Shown in pieces: positions 8,409 to 17,971 of a stretch of 49,372 nt of DNA. The DNA comes from Acidobacteriota bacterium (lineage in GTDB: Bacteria; Acidobacteriota; Aminicenantia; Aminicenantales; Aminicenantaceae): positions 1 through 49,372 of the forward strand of contig DAOVDI010000006.1 in NCBI GenBank assembly GCA_030669585.1, given 5' to 3'. The notes below the pieces were generated by a model. It was not told the origin of the DNA. It was given only the letters and a program-made list of their open reading frames with translations, and did not search any database. The position numbers and the translations under genes are program-made. The first letter of the stretch is position 1. Every line of letters begins with the position of its first letter.

Positions 8409-9941
8409 ATGGATAAGGTTTATGTGCTCGATTTTGGATCTCAATATACCCAGCTCATTGCACGAAAAGTCCGGGAACTTGGGGTTTTTTCAGAAATACT
8501 TCCTTACGATATCCCTATATCACGGTTGAGAGAAAAAGATCCTGCGGCTGTCCTGCTTTCCGGAGGACCTCAAAGCGTTTATGGGAAAAATGCTCCACAA
8601 ATCTCTAAAAAGATCTTTGATCTTGGCGTTCCTGTTCTCGGGATCTGCTATGGCTTGCAGTTGATGAGCCATATTCTTGGCGGCAATGTCGTTCCCTCAA
8701 AAAGAAGGGAATACGGATCTGCTTTTTTGAAGGTGGTGAACAGAAAAGGGCTTTTATCCGGGATTCGTGATGCCGGTCAGGTCTGGATGAGCCATGGGGA
8801 CAAGGTCAAGGAAGTCCCTGCGGGATTTGTTATCACCGGCACTACGCGCAATTGCAAAACAGCAGTGATCGAAGACAGAGAGCGAAGATTTTTCGGGGTC
8901 CAGTTTCATCCCGAAGTCATTCATACCGAACAGGGGAAAAAAGTCTTGGCCAATTTTCTTTTTGATCTTACTGGATTGAAGCCCACCTGGAATATGGGTT
9001 CTTTCATCGAGAAAAAAACCAGGGAGATACGCAATATCGTCGGCCGAAAAAAAGTTTTATGCGGCCTCAGCGGGGGAGTCGATTCTCTTGTGACATCTCT
9101 CCTGATACATCGGGCCATTAAGAATAATCTTTATTGTGTTTTTGTCGATAACGGTCTTTTGCGAAAAGGGCAGTATCAGGAGTTGATGGACAAATTAAGG
9201 AAAAAGTTTTTTCTCAATGTTGTTGGGGTCGATGCTGCCGACAGGTTTTTAAACAGACTGAAGAGGGTGACATCACCTGAGCGGAAGCGGAAGATCATCG
9301 GGGAAGAATTTATCCGTATTTTTGAGGAAGAATCAAAGAAGATCGGGCATGTTGAATTATTGGCACAGGGGACGATCTATCCGGATGTGATCGAGAGCAA
9401 TCCTGTTAAAGGGCCTTCATCCAAGATCAAGTCTCATCATAATGTCGGAGGATTACCAGAGGATTTTAATTTTAAGATTATCGAACCTCTAAGAGAACTG
9501 TTCAAAGATGAGGTGAGGCGGCTGGCAGAAGAACTAGGGATGGAAAAGGATTTTATCATGCAGCATCCTTTTCCTGGCCCGGGTCTCGCTGTAAGAATCG
9601 TAGGGGAGGTTACAAATGAACGCCTGCGAATTATACGGGATGCGGATGATATTCTTCTTCAGGAAATACGAAGGGCCAGGGTTTACAATAAATTATGGCA
9701 GGCCTTTACCGTTCTGCTTCCTGTGCGTTCTGTCGGTGTGATGGGGGACCGTCGCACGTATCAAAAAGTATGTGTGCTCCGGCTTGTTCAAAGCGTCGAT
9801 GGAATGACGGCGGGCTGGTATCCTGCTGATACAAAACTGCTTTCCCGAATATCCAACCGTATTGTGAATGAGGTTGCAGGCATTAACCGGGTTGTCTATG
9901 ATATAACCACTAAACCGCCCGGAACAATTGAATGGGAATAA
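8409..9941 (+). CDS. guaA: GMP synthase (glutamine-hydrolysing)
   Basis: This 510-aa enzyme converts XMP, ATP and glutamine to GMP, the last step of guanine nucleotide synthesis. The N-terminal class I amidotransferase has nucleophile Cys80 in GICYG with partner His167 and Glu169 in QFHPEV. The ATP-pyrophosphatase domain has the P-loop SGGVDS at 221-226. The C-terminal dimerisation domain ends in TTKPPGTIEWE, as is usual in GuaA. Length fits the family. The ATG lacks a Shine-Dalgarno sequence and sits at the predicted transcription start. The dnaE gene follows at once and is probably cotranscribed. Confidence 0.96.
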   Translation: MDKVYVLDFGSQYTQLIARKVRELGVFSEILPYDIPISRLREKDPAAVLLSGGPQSVYGKNAPQISKKIFDLGVPVLGICYGLQLMSHILGGNVVPSKRREYGSAFLKVVNRKGLLSGIRDAGQVWMSHGDKVKEVPAGFVITGTTRNCKTAVIEDRERRFFGVQFHPEVIHTEQGKKVLANFLFDLTGLKPTWNMGSFIEKKTREIRNIVGRKKVLCGLSGGVDSLVTSLLIHRAIKNNLYCVFVDNGLLRKGQYQELMDKLRKKFFLNVVGVDAADRFLNRLKRVTSPERKRKIIGEEFIRIFEEESKKIGHVELLAQGTIYPDVIESNPVKGPSSKIKSHHNVGGLPEDFNFKIIEPLRELFKDEVRRLAEELGMEKDFIMQHPFPGPGLAVRIVGEVTNERLRIIRDADDILLQEIRRARVYNKLWQAFTVLLPVRSVGVMGDRRTYQKVCVLRLVQSVDGMTAGWYPADTKLLSRISNRIVNEVAGINRVVYDITTKPPGTIEWE

Positions 9942-9963
9942 TGCTGCAGCGAAAAGTAATATA

Positions 9964-12900
9964 ATGGGATCAACATTCATCCACCTTCATAACCACTCGG
10001 AGTTCAGCATTCTTGACGGCGCTTTTAAAACGGCTGATCTGGTCGAGGCTGCATATAACCTTAAAATGCCGGCAGTTGCATTGACCGATCACGGAAATAT
10101 ATTTGGAGCTGTCAAATTTTGTCAACAGGCCGAAAAGCGGGGTATCAAACCGATTATCGGATGCGAAGTGTATGTTGCGCCCGAAAGCCGGAAAGACAAA
10201 AAACATGTCCCCTCAAAACCAAGGCATTTTCATCTGGTTCTGCTGGTTCAAAATGAAACCGGATACCATAATTTAAGCAAGCTGATCACAAAAAGCTATC
10301 TTGAAGGTTTTTATTATCGTCCCAGGATCGATAAGGAGATCCTGGCTGAATACAGTGAAGGCCTTATCGGGTTATCAGCCTGCTTGAATGGGGAAATCAG
10401 TTATTATCTTGGCATTGGACTCGTAGAGAAAGCAGAGGATGTGGCCCTGGAATATGCGTCTCTCCTGCCTGATGACCGGTTTTACATAGAACTCCAAGAC
10501 CATGGACTGCCCCAGCAAAAAGAGATCAGGCCCCTTTTAGTCCAATTGGCGGGAAAATTAAGCCTACCCCTGGTTGTTACCAATGATGTCCATTACCTGA
10601 AAAAAGAGGATGCTGAAAGTCATGATATATTACTCTGTATCCAGACCAATAAGAAGGCCACGGATCAGAATAGGATTCGTTTCGATACACAGGAATTTTA
10701 TTTTAAGACATCAGAAGAAATGGCGGAGCTTTTTCCAGATGTACCCGATGCGATCAACAATACTGTCAAAATTGCAGCTCAATGTGATTTTAAGTTTCCA
10801 TCCTCCGGTTATTTTCTTCCAAACTTTAAGCCTCCTGAAAAAGTGCCCCTGGACGAATATTTCGAAAAAGTTGCCAGAGAGGGATTTCAGGATTTTGTGG
10901 AAAAACTGAAGGACAGGATCAACAAAGGAGAGCTTCCACCTCTTGAGAAATATGAGGAAAGACTTGAGAGAGAGATCAAACTGGTCAAACAGATGGGGTT
11001 TGAGGGTTATTTTTTGATCGTATGGGATCTGATTCGTGCGGCCCGTGCTGATAACATTCCTGTCGGTCCAGGACGTGGATCTGCTGCGGGCAGCCTTCTT
11101 GCGTTCTGCCTCGGTATTACCGCTATTGATCCTCTTGAATACGGTCTGCTGTTCGAGAGATTCTTGAATCCCGAGCGGATCAGCCTTCCGGATATAGACA
11201 TTGATTTTTGCGGGAGACGAAGGGAAGAAGTGATCCATTATGTGACACAGAAATATGGCCGTCAGAATGTATGCCAGATCATTACCTTTGGTACCATGGC
11301 TGCGCGGGGATCTGTCAGGGATGTGGGAAGGGTGCTTGAAATTCCTCTTCCCGAAGTGGATAAGATCGCCAAGATGATCCCATTCAGTCCGGAAGCTACT
11401 ATAGCGGGTGCGCTCAAAACAGTTCCCCAATTAAAAGAGATAAGGGATCGTAATACCAAGATCGCAAATCTTCTTTCAATTGCGCAAAAACTTGAAGGGC
11501 AGGTTCGCCATCCCTCCACCCATGCGGCAGGAATCGTGATAACCCCTAAACCATTGGTGGAGTTCCTCCCACTCTATCAATCCGCCAAGGGTGAGATCAC
11601 GACACAATTTCCAATGCAGGATGTCGAATCCATCGGTCTGTTAAAGATGGATTTATTAGGCCTGAGAAATCTGACTGTTATACATGATGCGCTGGAACTG
11701 ATAAAGCAGGATAAAGGCGAAGAGATCGATATTAAAAACATTCCTTTGGATGATAAGGATACATTTACACTCTTTCAGGCAGGAAATACAGATGGTGTTT
11801 TTCAGTTTGAGAGCTCGGGGATGAAGGACCTTCTTCGTAAATTCAAACCTGAAAGTTATCGCGACCTGATTGCTTTAAATGCTCTCTATAGGCCCGGGCC
11901 TCTAAAGAGCGGTATGACGGATGAATTTGTCAAATGCAAGCATCATCCGGAGCGTATCAAGTACGAATTCCCGGAAATGGAGCCGATTCTGAAAGAGACT
12001 ATGGGTATGATCGTCTATCAGGAACAGGTCATGCGGATCGCCACAGATCTGGCGGGTTTTTCTATGGCAGAGGCTGACATCCTTAGAAAAGCCATGGGAA
12101 AAAAAGATACAAAAGTTATGAAAGCGCAGCAGAAGAATTTTGTCACAGGAGCCAGATCCAAAGGGCTCAGCGCTTCCAAGGCTAACAAAATATTTGATCA
12201 GATTAAATATTTTGCAGGTTATGGTTTTAACAAATCCCACAGCGCAGCCTATGCTTATCTGGCATATCAGACCGCCTATCTCAAAACACATTATCCCGCT
12301 AACTTTTTTGCCGCACTCCTGACATCGGAAGCGGAGAGAGGGGCGACAAACCAGGTTGTGAAATATATTAATGAGTGCAGACAGATGAAGATCGAGATTC
12401 TTCCCCCGGACATCAACAAAAGCGAATTTAATTTTATTGTGGAAGGCGAAAAAATTCGCTTTGGCCTCTCCGCTGTTAAAAATGTGGGTGAAAATGCGAT
12501 CCTTTCCATTCTCAGAGCGAGAAAGAAGCGAGGAGAAATCCTTTCCCCGTTTGAGATTTTTAAGGATGTTGATTCCAAAACGGTCAACCGAAAAGTCATC
12601 GAAAGCCTGATTAAAGCCGGCGCCTTAGATTCCATGGGTTGGAAACGATCACAATTATTCCATCTTGTTGATCAGATACTCGATTATTCTCACGAAATCC
12701 AGAAGATCCGGGCATCCAAACAGACTCTTCTTTTTGAAGAAAGTCATATAGCTGTACCTAAGATCTCTACAGAGGTAAAAAGTATGAGTGAGTGGGATGA
12801 ATCCCTGATGCTCACTTATGAAAAAGATGCCTTGGGGTTTTATATCACGGGCCATCCTCTGATGCAGTTCGGCGACCGCTTGAACAGCCTTACCTCTCAT

Positions 12901-13437
12901 AAGCTTGTCGACCTGGACGAGGAACGGGATTTTAATAAAGAGATCAGGGTTGCAGGGATCATCACAACTCTCAAACAGATGAAGACAAGAAAAAACGAGG
13001 GAATGGCTACCTTTTTTCTTGAAGATTTAAGCGGACAAATCGAGGTAGTTGTATTCCCGGATGCGTACAGAACCTATTATAACAACCTGAATGAGGATTT
13101 TATGGTCTGGGTCAAAGGGAAATTCCTTGGCGAAGGAGACAGCCGGAGGATTCACCTGCTGCATATCATGCCATTGGCGGAAGCATTCCGGAAACAGGCC
13201 AAACGTATGGTCTTGAAAATATATCTTCCGGGGATCGAGAAATCGGTTTTTGAGGCTTTAAAGGAAATTCTCCAGAAGCACGAAGGAGAGTGTCCGGTCT
13301 TCTTTGAGCTGGAAACGCCGCATGCCAGTCGTGTCACCATGAGGTCTCTTGAGACCCAGGGAGTCGATCCATCTGAGAAACTGATCAAAACCATCGAGGA
13401 ATTACTCGGAGAAAATACGGTGCAGATCGATTACTAA
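9964..13437 (+). CDS. dnaE: DNA polymerase III subunit alpha
   Basis: This is the 1157-aa replicative polymerase catalytic subunit. The N-terminal PHP domain begins FIHLHNHSEFSILDG. The C-family polymerase core has GPGRGSAAGS and catalytic aspartates Asp410, Asp412 (DIDIDF) and Asp563 (KMDLLG). A C-terminal OB fold is seen near EIRVAGIITTLKQ. A clamp-binding pentapeptide QTLLF at 920-924 matches the internal beta-clamp motif. ATG 9964 is chosen because DnaE proteins usually start a few residues before the HLHxHSEFS motif; an ATG at 9928 would overlap the end of guaA and adds 12 low-value residues. Neither start has a strong ribosome-binding site. Confidence 0.96.
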   Translation: MGSTFIHLHNHSEFSILDGAFKTADLVEAAYNLKMPAVALTDHGNIFGAVKFCQQAEKRGIKPIIGCEVYVAPESRKDKKHVPSKPRHFHLVLLVQNETGYHNLSKLITKSYLEGFYYRPRIDKEILAEYSEGLIGLSACLNGEISYYLGIGLVEKAEDVALEYASLLPDDRFYIELQDHGLPQQKEIRPLLVQLAGKLSLPLVVTNDVHYLKKEDAESHDILLCIQTNKKATDQNRIRFDTQEFYFKTSEEMAELFPDVPDAINNTVKIAAQCDFKFPSSGYFLPNFKPPEKVPLDEYFEKVAREGFQDFVEKLKDRINKGELPPLEKYEERLEREIKLVKQMGFEGYFLIVWDLIRAARADNIPVGPGRGSAAGSLLAFCLGITAIDPLEYGLLFERFLNPERISLPDIDIDFCGRRREEVIHYVTQKYGRQNVCQIITFGTMAARGSVRDVGRVLEIPLPEVDKIAKMIPFSPEATIAGALKTVPQLKEIRDRNTKIANLLSIAQKLEGQVRHPSTHAAGIVITPKPLVEFLPLYQSAKGEITTQFPMQDVESIGLLKMDLLGLRNLTVIHDALELIKQDKGEEIDIKNIPLDDKDTFTLFQAGNTDGVFQFESSGMKDLLRKFKPESYRDLIALNALYRPGPLKSGMTDEFVKCKHHPERIKYEFPEMEPILKETMGMIVYQEQVMRIATDLAGFSMAEADILRKAMGKKDTKVMKAQQKNFVTGARSKGLSASKANKIFDQIKYFAGYGFNKSHSAAYAYLAYQTAYLKTHYPANFFAALLTSEAERGATNQVVKYINECRQMKIEILPPDINKSEFNFIVEGEKIRFGLSAVKNVGENAILSILRARKKRGEILSPFEIFKDVDSKTVNRKVIESLIKAGALDSMGWKRSQLFHLVDQILDYSHEIQKIRASKQTLLFEESHIAVPKISTEVKSMSEWDESLMLTYEKDALGFYITGHPLMQFGDRLNSLTSHKLVDLDEERDFNKEIRVAGIITTLKQMKTRKNEGMATFFLEDLSGQIEVVVFPDAYRTYYNNLNEDFMVWVKGKFLGEGDSRRIHLLHIMPLAEAFRKQAKRMVLKIYLPGIEKSVFEALKEILQKHEGECPVFFELETPHASRVTMRSLETQGVDPSEKLIKTIEELLGENTVQIDY

Positions 13438-13481
13438 TATCATCAAGCATGGAAGTTTTGCAAAAATTCTTATTTATTTCA

Positions 13482-13510
13482 TACACATAAAGGAAAGAGT
13501 TCGTTATAAT
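13482..13510 (+). promoter_or_regulatory. Promoter before the receiver-coaX gene group
   Basis: A perfect TATAAT (13505-13510) lies 17 nt after a weaker TACACA (13482-13487). Transcription would begin near 13517, only about 9 nt before the ATG at 13526, which has no Shine-Dalgarno sequence. Confidence 0.5.
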
Positions 13511-13525
13511 TCAGGTCGGTTCCCA

Positions 13526-14065
13526 ATGATTAAAATAATTGCCGTTGAAGAAAGTCCTTCCATCAGGAATATTTTGGGAATGACTTTTCCTTCCCCGGAA
13601 TTTGAATTTCATGTCCTGAGCAGCGGACAGGAATTGATGGCCTGGCTGTCCCGTTTTGACCCGGATGTGATCTTTTTAAATATATCCCGCCTTGATGAGG
13701 ATGGAATTGGGATCGTCCAGGACTTGAATTCCCATGAAGGTTACCAGGACATCCCTCTTTTTCTTTTTGTCGGGGCGTTCGACAATGTTGATGAGGACCG
13801 GTTAAAAGAACTGGATTTTATGGGACTTATTCGGGAACCTTTTGACTCAAATGACCTGAGGGACCTGGTTCTCTCCTTGACGAATAAAGAATTTCTTCCT
13901 GGCACACTGCCGGAAGAACCTGTTTCAGAAGCTTCTATTGAATGGAAAGATGAGCTTATTGAGAAAGTGCGTTTTGTGGTGAAAACGCAGTTTGAAAAGA
14001 ACGAAGACGCCATTGCAGAGAGGGTGATAGAAAAAGTCTTGAGAGAACTCAAGTACGAAGAATAG
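13526..14065 (+). CDS. Degenerate response-regulator receiver protein
   Basis: This 179-aa protein has a CheY-like receiver fold at about 1-118 and a charged helical C-terminal extension (about 140-179, FEKNEDAIAERVIEKVLREL). Key phosphorylation residues are changed. The acceptor Asp is Asn52 (VIFLNISRLDEDG), the acidic pair is Glu-Glu (VEES), the switch Thr/Ser region reads FVGAF, and the conserved Lys before Pro is Glu (IREPF). It therefore probably does not accept phosphate and may act as a pseudo-receiver or scaffold. It is the first gene before coaX, with an 8-nt gap. No histidine kinase is nearby. Confidence 0.8.
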   Translation: MIKIIAVEESPSIRNILGMTFPSPEFEFHVLSSGQELMAWLSRFDPDVIFLNISRLDEDGIGIVQDLNSHEGYQDIPLFLFVGAFDNVDEDRLKELDFMGLIREPFDSNDLRDLVLSLTNKEFLPGTLPEEPVSEASIEWKDELIEKVRFVVKTQFEKNEDAIAERVIEKVLRELKYEE

Positions 14066-14073
14066 AGGGAACA

Positions 14074-14838
14074 ATGCTTTTAGCCATTGATATCGGTAAT
14101 ACTAATATTGCAATTGGGCTGTTTAACAAAAATAAATTGGTTGAACATTGGTGGATCAGATCAGAGGGGGACAAGACAAGTGATGAATATTCTGTTTTAA
14201 TTCTTGAACTTTTGTCCTTGGCCGATTTGGACAAAAGCAAGATAACCGGTGTCATTATTTCAAGTGTCGTTCCTCCTTTAACACCAGTTTTCCAGTCGTT
14301 CAGCCGCAGTCTTTTTCTAAAAAAACCCATGATTGTCGGCCCGGGTCTTAAAACGGGAATGTCCATTCTTTATGAAAACCCACAGGAGGTGGGGGCGGAC
14401 AGGATAGTTGCTTCAATCTCTGCTTATGATAAATTTGCCGGGCCTGTGATCATCTGCGATTTTGGTACGGCAACAACTTTTGATGTGGTCTCCGGGCAAG
14501 GAGAATACCTGGGCGGGGCTATTGCCCCGGGCATCAAGATCTCAGCAGAAGCTCTATACATCAAGACAGCAAAGCTTCCCCATGTTGAGATCAGAAAGCC
14601 TGATAAGGCCATTGGGCGTACTACTGTAACCAGCATCCAGTCTGGCCTGTATTTCGGATATATTGGGCTTGTAACAAACATCATCCACGAGATTGTAAAG
14701 GAGCTCGGGGGCCAGGCGACAGTAGTTTCAACGGGAGGGTTCGCAGGAAAAGTTTTTCAGGACATCGATGTTATAGATCACTATGAACCCCATCTTGTTC
14801 TTGAGGGCTTGCGGATCCTGTATGATAGGAATATCTGA
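14074..14838 (+). CDS. coaX: Type III pantothenate kinase
   Basis: This 254-aa enzyme phosphorylates pantothenate, the first committed step of coenzyme A synthesis. It has the ASKHA-fold phosphate motif AIDIGNTNIAIGLF at the N-terminus, then DFGTATTFDVVS and GGAIAPGIKIS, which are diagnostic of CoaX rather than CoaA. Length is typical. A GAGGGAACA ribosome-binding site precedes the ATG, 8 nt after the receiver gene, so the two form a transcription unit. Confidence 0.95.
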   Translation: MLLAIDIGNTNIAIGLFNKNKLVEHWWIRSEGDKTSDEYSVLILELLSLADLDKSKITGVIISSVVPPLTPVFQSFSRSLFLKKPMIVGPGLKTGMSILYENPQEVGADRIVASISAYDKFAGPVIICDFGTATTFDVVSGQGEYLGGAIAPGIKISAEALYIKTAKLPHVEIRKPDKAIGRTTVTSIQSGLYFGYIGLVTNIIHEIVKELGGQATVVSTGGFAGKVFQDIDVIDHYEPHLVLEGLRILYDRNI

Positions 14839-14892
14839 TTTTCTCTATATCGGCAAGCCTTTCGGCAACTTTGCCTGGTTCAAAGCAAGTCA

Positions 14893-15534
14893 ATGTGTAA
14901 AAATACAGATCAAAGAAATCAATACTATCAAATAGTTACCAGGACCTTTCTCAACAGGCGGGGCGCGCCATTTTTTTTGTCCTCCAGGGAGATCGACATG
15001 ATCAGGTCCTGGGAGAGCCGGGGAGTTCCACTGCGGGTTGTCTTAGAGGGGATTAAAAATTTTTTTGAAAAACCCGTATCCGGTCCCGGAAGAAAGAAGA
15101 AGGCAGCCTCACTTGTTCTATGTGATTCTTTTGTCCAGAAGGCTTTTCTCATGTCCAGAACGCGGAAAATCGGCCGTGAACAAAAGATCATAAGCAGAGA
15201 TGATAAAAAATCAGCAACGATGGATCTTGTTCGGTATTTTTTACAATCACTTCCAGAGGAAATGAGTTTTTTACAGGGAGATTTTCATTTTGCACTGCAG
15301 ATCTTAGAGAAAAAGTATCCGGATGAAGAGAAGCTTGAAAAATTGGACCGGACAGTTGATGAAAAATTGATCAACAATGCGTCTGAAAGCCTTGTTAAAA
15401 GGATCAGGAGTGAGGTTCTTTCTGAGTACTTAAATAGCGGGAAGGAGGAGATCAATAGAATCATTGAGATCAAACTGTCCAGGTTTATAAGAGAAAGATT
15501 CCAAATACCGCATTTGTCTCTTTTTTATTATTGA
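14893..15534 (+). CDS. Conserved-looking hypothetical protein, 213 aa
   Basis: I do not recognise a named family. The N-terminal 60 residues have a tightly patterned stretch (RGAPFFLSSREIDMIRSW, then GVPLRVVLEGI) that looks like a compact helical domain. The remainder is helical and charged (EEKLEKLDRTVDEKL, KEEINRIIEIKLSRFI). There is no signal peptide or membrane segment, so it is probably cytosolic. The gene lies 54 nt after coaX and 7 nt before the RNase R gene and is likely cotranscribed with both. The ATG has only a weak AAGC-type ribosome site. A link to RNA metabolism is suggested by position only. Confidence 0.7.
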   Translation: MCKNTDQRNQYYQIVTRTFLNRRGAPFFLSSREIDMIRSWESRGVPLRVVLEGIKNFFEKPVSGPGRKKKAASLVLCDSFVQKAFLMSRTRKIGREQKIISRDDKKSATMDLVRYFLQSLPEEMSFLQGDFHFALQILEKKYPDEEKLEKLDRTVDEKLINNASESLVKRIRSEVLSEYLNSGKEEINRIIEIKLSRFIRERFQIPHLSLFYY

Positions 15535-15541
15535 TCATTAT

Positions 15542-17581
15542 ATGAGTCGTCCCATTATTGAGCTGCTTTTAAAACACCGGAATGGTCTGAGTCAGACTAG
15601 AATTGCCCGGGAACTCAGATTATTGCCTGCAGACAGCAAACGTCTGAAAGATAGACTGGTCCGGCTGGAGAATCGGGGCGTTATCATGAAACTGCGAAAA
15701 AAATATTTTGCGGTTCCCAGTTCAAAGTTTGTCCGGGGCGCCTATTCTCCATCCCGCAGAGGGTATGGTTTTATTGTTCCACAGGATGAGTTTCTTGAGG
15801 ACATCTTTATTCCATCCCGCTATTCTGGAGGTGCGCTCCGTGGCGATATTGTTGAAGTCTTTGTAAAAAGAGGTCGAAAAGGCAGGTCTGAAGGAAAAGT
15901 CACAAAAATTCTTAAGAAAAAAAGGAGTTTCCTGCTGGGAATATATCATAAAAAGAACCAGAGGGAAGATTTCACGCCTCTCGAACCCGATTTTCAGGAA
16001 GAAATTCTGCTGCCTTGTGAACAAAAAATTCGTCCGGATTCGGGGATGGTTGTAGCCATCAGCCGGGATTCCCATCACATTGAAAAGGTTTATGGATTTC
16101 CTGAAGATCCCGGAGTGGATACTAACGTCATCATTGATAAATATGGGCTGAGATCGGATTTTTCTTCCCATGCACAAAAGGAAGCTGAGAACATTCCTAT
16201 GTCTTTTCCCGAACATGAAATAAAAGACAGGGTTGACTACAGAGATTGGACGACTGTGACCATTGACGGCCTGGATGCTAAAGATTTTGATGATGCGGTC
16301 AGTATAAAAAAAACTGGTGATGGCCATTACTGTCTGGGTGTTCATATTGCTGATGTGTCCTATTATGTTCAGCCAAATACAGACATTGATCAGGAAGCTT
16401 TTTTGAGAGGGACGAGTGTTTATTTTCCTGATTCGGTCCTTCCGATGATCCCAGAAAAATTGTCTAATGTCATTTGCAGCCTTAGGCCAGGAGAGGAAAA
16501 GCTTACAGTATCTGTGCTTATGGAATTCGGCCAGGAGGGCGATCTTATCAAGTCGGATATTAATCTCTCTGTGATAAAAACGAAGGAGAGGCTGACATAT
16601 GATACGGTTTTCAGGATCTTAGAGGGGGAAGAAGAAAAGATCAAGCGCCACTCATCTCTTGTGCCTGATCTAAGGCTTATGGCTGAGCTGGCCTCTTTGC
16701 TGGGCGAGGCGAGAAGAAAAAATGGAAGTCTGGATTTTAACCTGGATGAACCTGAATTGGTTTATGAAAAGGAAACATTGGTGAGGATCGTTCCATCTGA
16801 ACATAATGAGGCACATCGGATCATAGAGGAATTTATGGTTGCGGCCAATGTGGCTGTTGCTGAATTCCTGAGCAGCGAGGATCGTCCTATGATATTTCGG
16901 GTCCATCCTCAGCCTGTTCGGGAAAAGATAGCAGGGCTGAAGAAAAAACTCTCTTTTTTCAATCTTACACTTCCCAACCCGGAAAGATTGACATCCCTGG
17001 ATCTGCAGCAGATTCTGCAGAACATAGATGGGAAGGCCTTTGATAAATATATTATTAAGCAGATTTTAAGAAGCCTGGAACTTGCGGTTTATTCTGATCA
17101 AAACAGGGGGCATTATGGCCTTGCCAAACTTAAGTATACGCATTTTACATCCCCGATCAGACGGTATCCGGATCTGATCGTTCACCGGATCTTAAAAAGA
17201 GCCTGCAATGAAGAAAAAGAGGATGATGTTCCGTTGGGCACAGTGGCAAAACACTGCAGTGAGCAGGAAAGAAAAGCTGAAGAAGCGGAAAGAGATCTTT
17301 TAGATTGGAGAATACATCGATATTTGAGAACAAAATTGGGGGAAACGCTAAAAGGGGTTGTTGTCGAGTTTTTGAGGTCTGGCCTGATCATCCAACTCGA
17401 GGATTATTTTGTGGAAGGCTTTGTCTCCTTTCTTGATCTGGGAGGAGATTATTTTTATAAAAAATCCGAAAGTGTTCTTGTTGGAAAAAGAACAGGGAAA
17501 AAGTTTTTTCTGGGGGAAAGCGTAGATGTTCTGCTGGCCTCGGTCGACACGGTTAAACGAAGGATCGGTCTTTCATTTTAA
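15542..17581 (+). CDS. rnr: Ribonuclease R (RNase II family 3'-5' exoribonuclease)
   Basis: This 679-aa processive 3'-5' exoribonuclease degrades structured RNA. An N-terminal winged helix (about 1-60, LSQTRIARELRL) is followed by cold-shock/OB domains (about 65-200, SPSRRGYGFIVPQ). The RNB catalytic domain (about 230-570) has the metal-binding DGLDAKDFDDAV and, later, HYGLAKLKYTHFTSPIRRYPDL. A C-terminal S1 domain starts near 595 (LKGVVVEFLRSGLIIQL). It is slightly shorter than E. coli RNase R because the Lys-rich tail is absent. No clear ribosome site precedes the ATG, so coupling to the upstream gene is likely. Confidence 0.93.
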   Translation: MSRPIIELLLKHRNGLSQTRIARELRLLPADSKRLKDRLVRLENRGVIMKLRKKYFAVPSSKFVRGAYSPSRRGYGFIVPQDEFLEDIFIPSRYSGGALRGDIVEVFVKRGRKGRSEGKVTKILKKKRSFLLGIYHKKNQREDFTPLEPDFQEEILLPCEQKIRPDSGMVVAISRDSHHIEKVYGFPEDPGVDTNVIIDKYGLRSDFSSHAQKEAENIPMSFPEHEIKDRVDYRDWTTVTIDGLDAKDFDDAVSIKKTGDGHYCLGVHIADVSYYVQPNTDIDQEAFLRGTSVYFPDSVLPMIPEKLSNVICSLRPGEEKLTVSVLMEFGQEGDLIKSDINLSVIKTKERLTYDTVFRILEGEEEKIKRHSSLVPDLRLMAELASLLGEARRKNGSLDFNLDEPELVYEKETLVRIVPSEHNEAHRIIEEFMVAANVAVAEFLSSEDRPMIFRVHPQPVREKIAGLKKKLSFFNLTLPNPERLTSLDLQQILQNIDGKAFDKYIIKQILRSLELAVYSDQNRGHYGLAKLKYTHFTSPIRRYPDLIVHRILKRACNEEKEDDVPLGTVAKHCSEQERKAEEAERDLLDWRIHRYLRTKLGETLKGVVVEFLRSGLIIQLEDYFVEGFVSFLDLGGDYFYKKSESVLVGKRTGKKFFLGESVDVLLASVDTVKRRIGLSF

Positions 17582-17589
17582 CCGGGCTA

Positions 17590-17909
17590 ACCTGAATGAT
17601 TCATGAAATTCGACGACACGTTGAAAAAAAGGGTTCAAGGATTCAAGTGAAAGAATAAGAGGCCAATGGCCAATGCAAAAGAGGCCCAAAGACGGCTTCG
17701 CCCAAAGCTATTTTAATTACTTTTCTTGCATTAACCGTTTCTTGCTTTTCTCGCAGGCGAGTTTGCGAGCCAAACACAACGAACTCAAAGAACCCAATAA
17801 ACTCAACAAACTCTTCTTGACTTCGACGACTTCTATGGACTTCTATAGACTGTTTTTCTTTGACTCGACCCGTGAATAATCCAGGGAACCTGCTTTATTC
17901 ATAAAAACG
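17590..17909. repeat. Intergenic repeat island II (TIR-bounded element of about 295 bp)
   Basis: There is no supported gene between 17582 and 17971. An element of about 295 bp begins CCTGAATGATTCATG at 17591 and ends CGTGAATAATCCAGG at 17885. These ends are imperfect inverted repeats of each other. The left end continues into the CGTTGAAAAAAAGG block shared with islands I and III, then AAGTGAAAGAATAAGAGGCC. The interior has an AACTCAA-type phrase (17780-17815). A further end-like copy, CCTGCTTTATTCATAAAA, follows at 17889. No convincing target-site duplication or transposase is visible. Confidence 0.75.
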
Positions 17910-17971
17910 ATTCTTTTGGATTCGACTGAAATATGCTATTCTAAAAATCTTGATAAGAGAGGAAACGGACA

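Noticed and set aside
551-17815. CRISPR-like array from the AACTCAA phrases at 551-582 and 17780-17815
   Set aside because: The repeats are short, irregular and without spacers of constant length; no cas gene is present.
17673-17879. 68-aa plus-strand ORF upstream of the SelB-like gene
   Set aside because: It lies inside repeat island II, and its sequence shows no SelB domain II or GTPase remnant.
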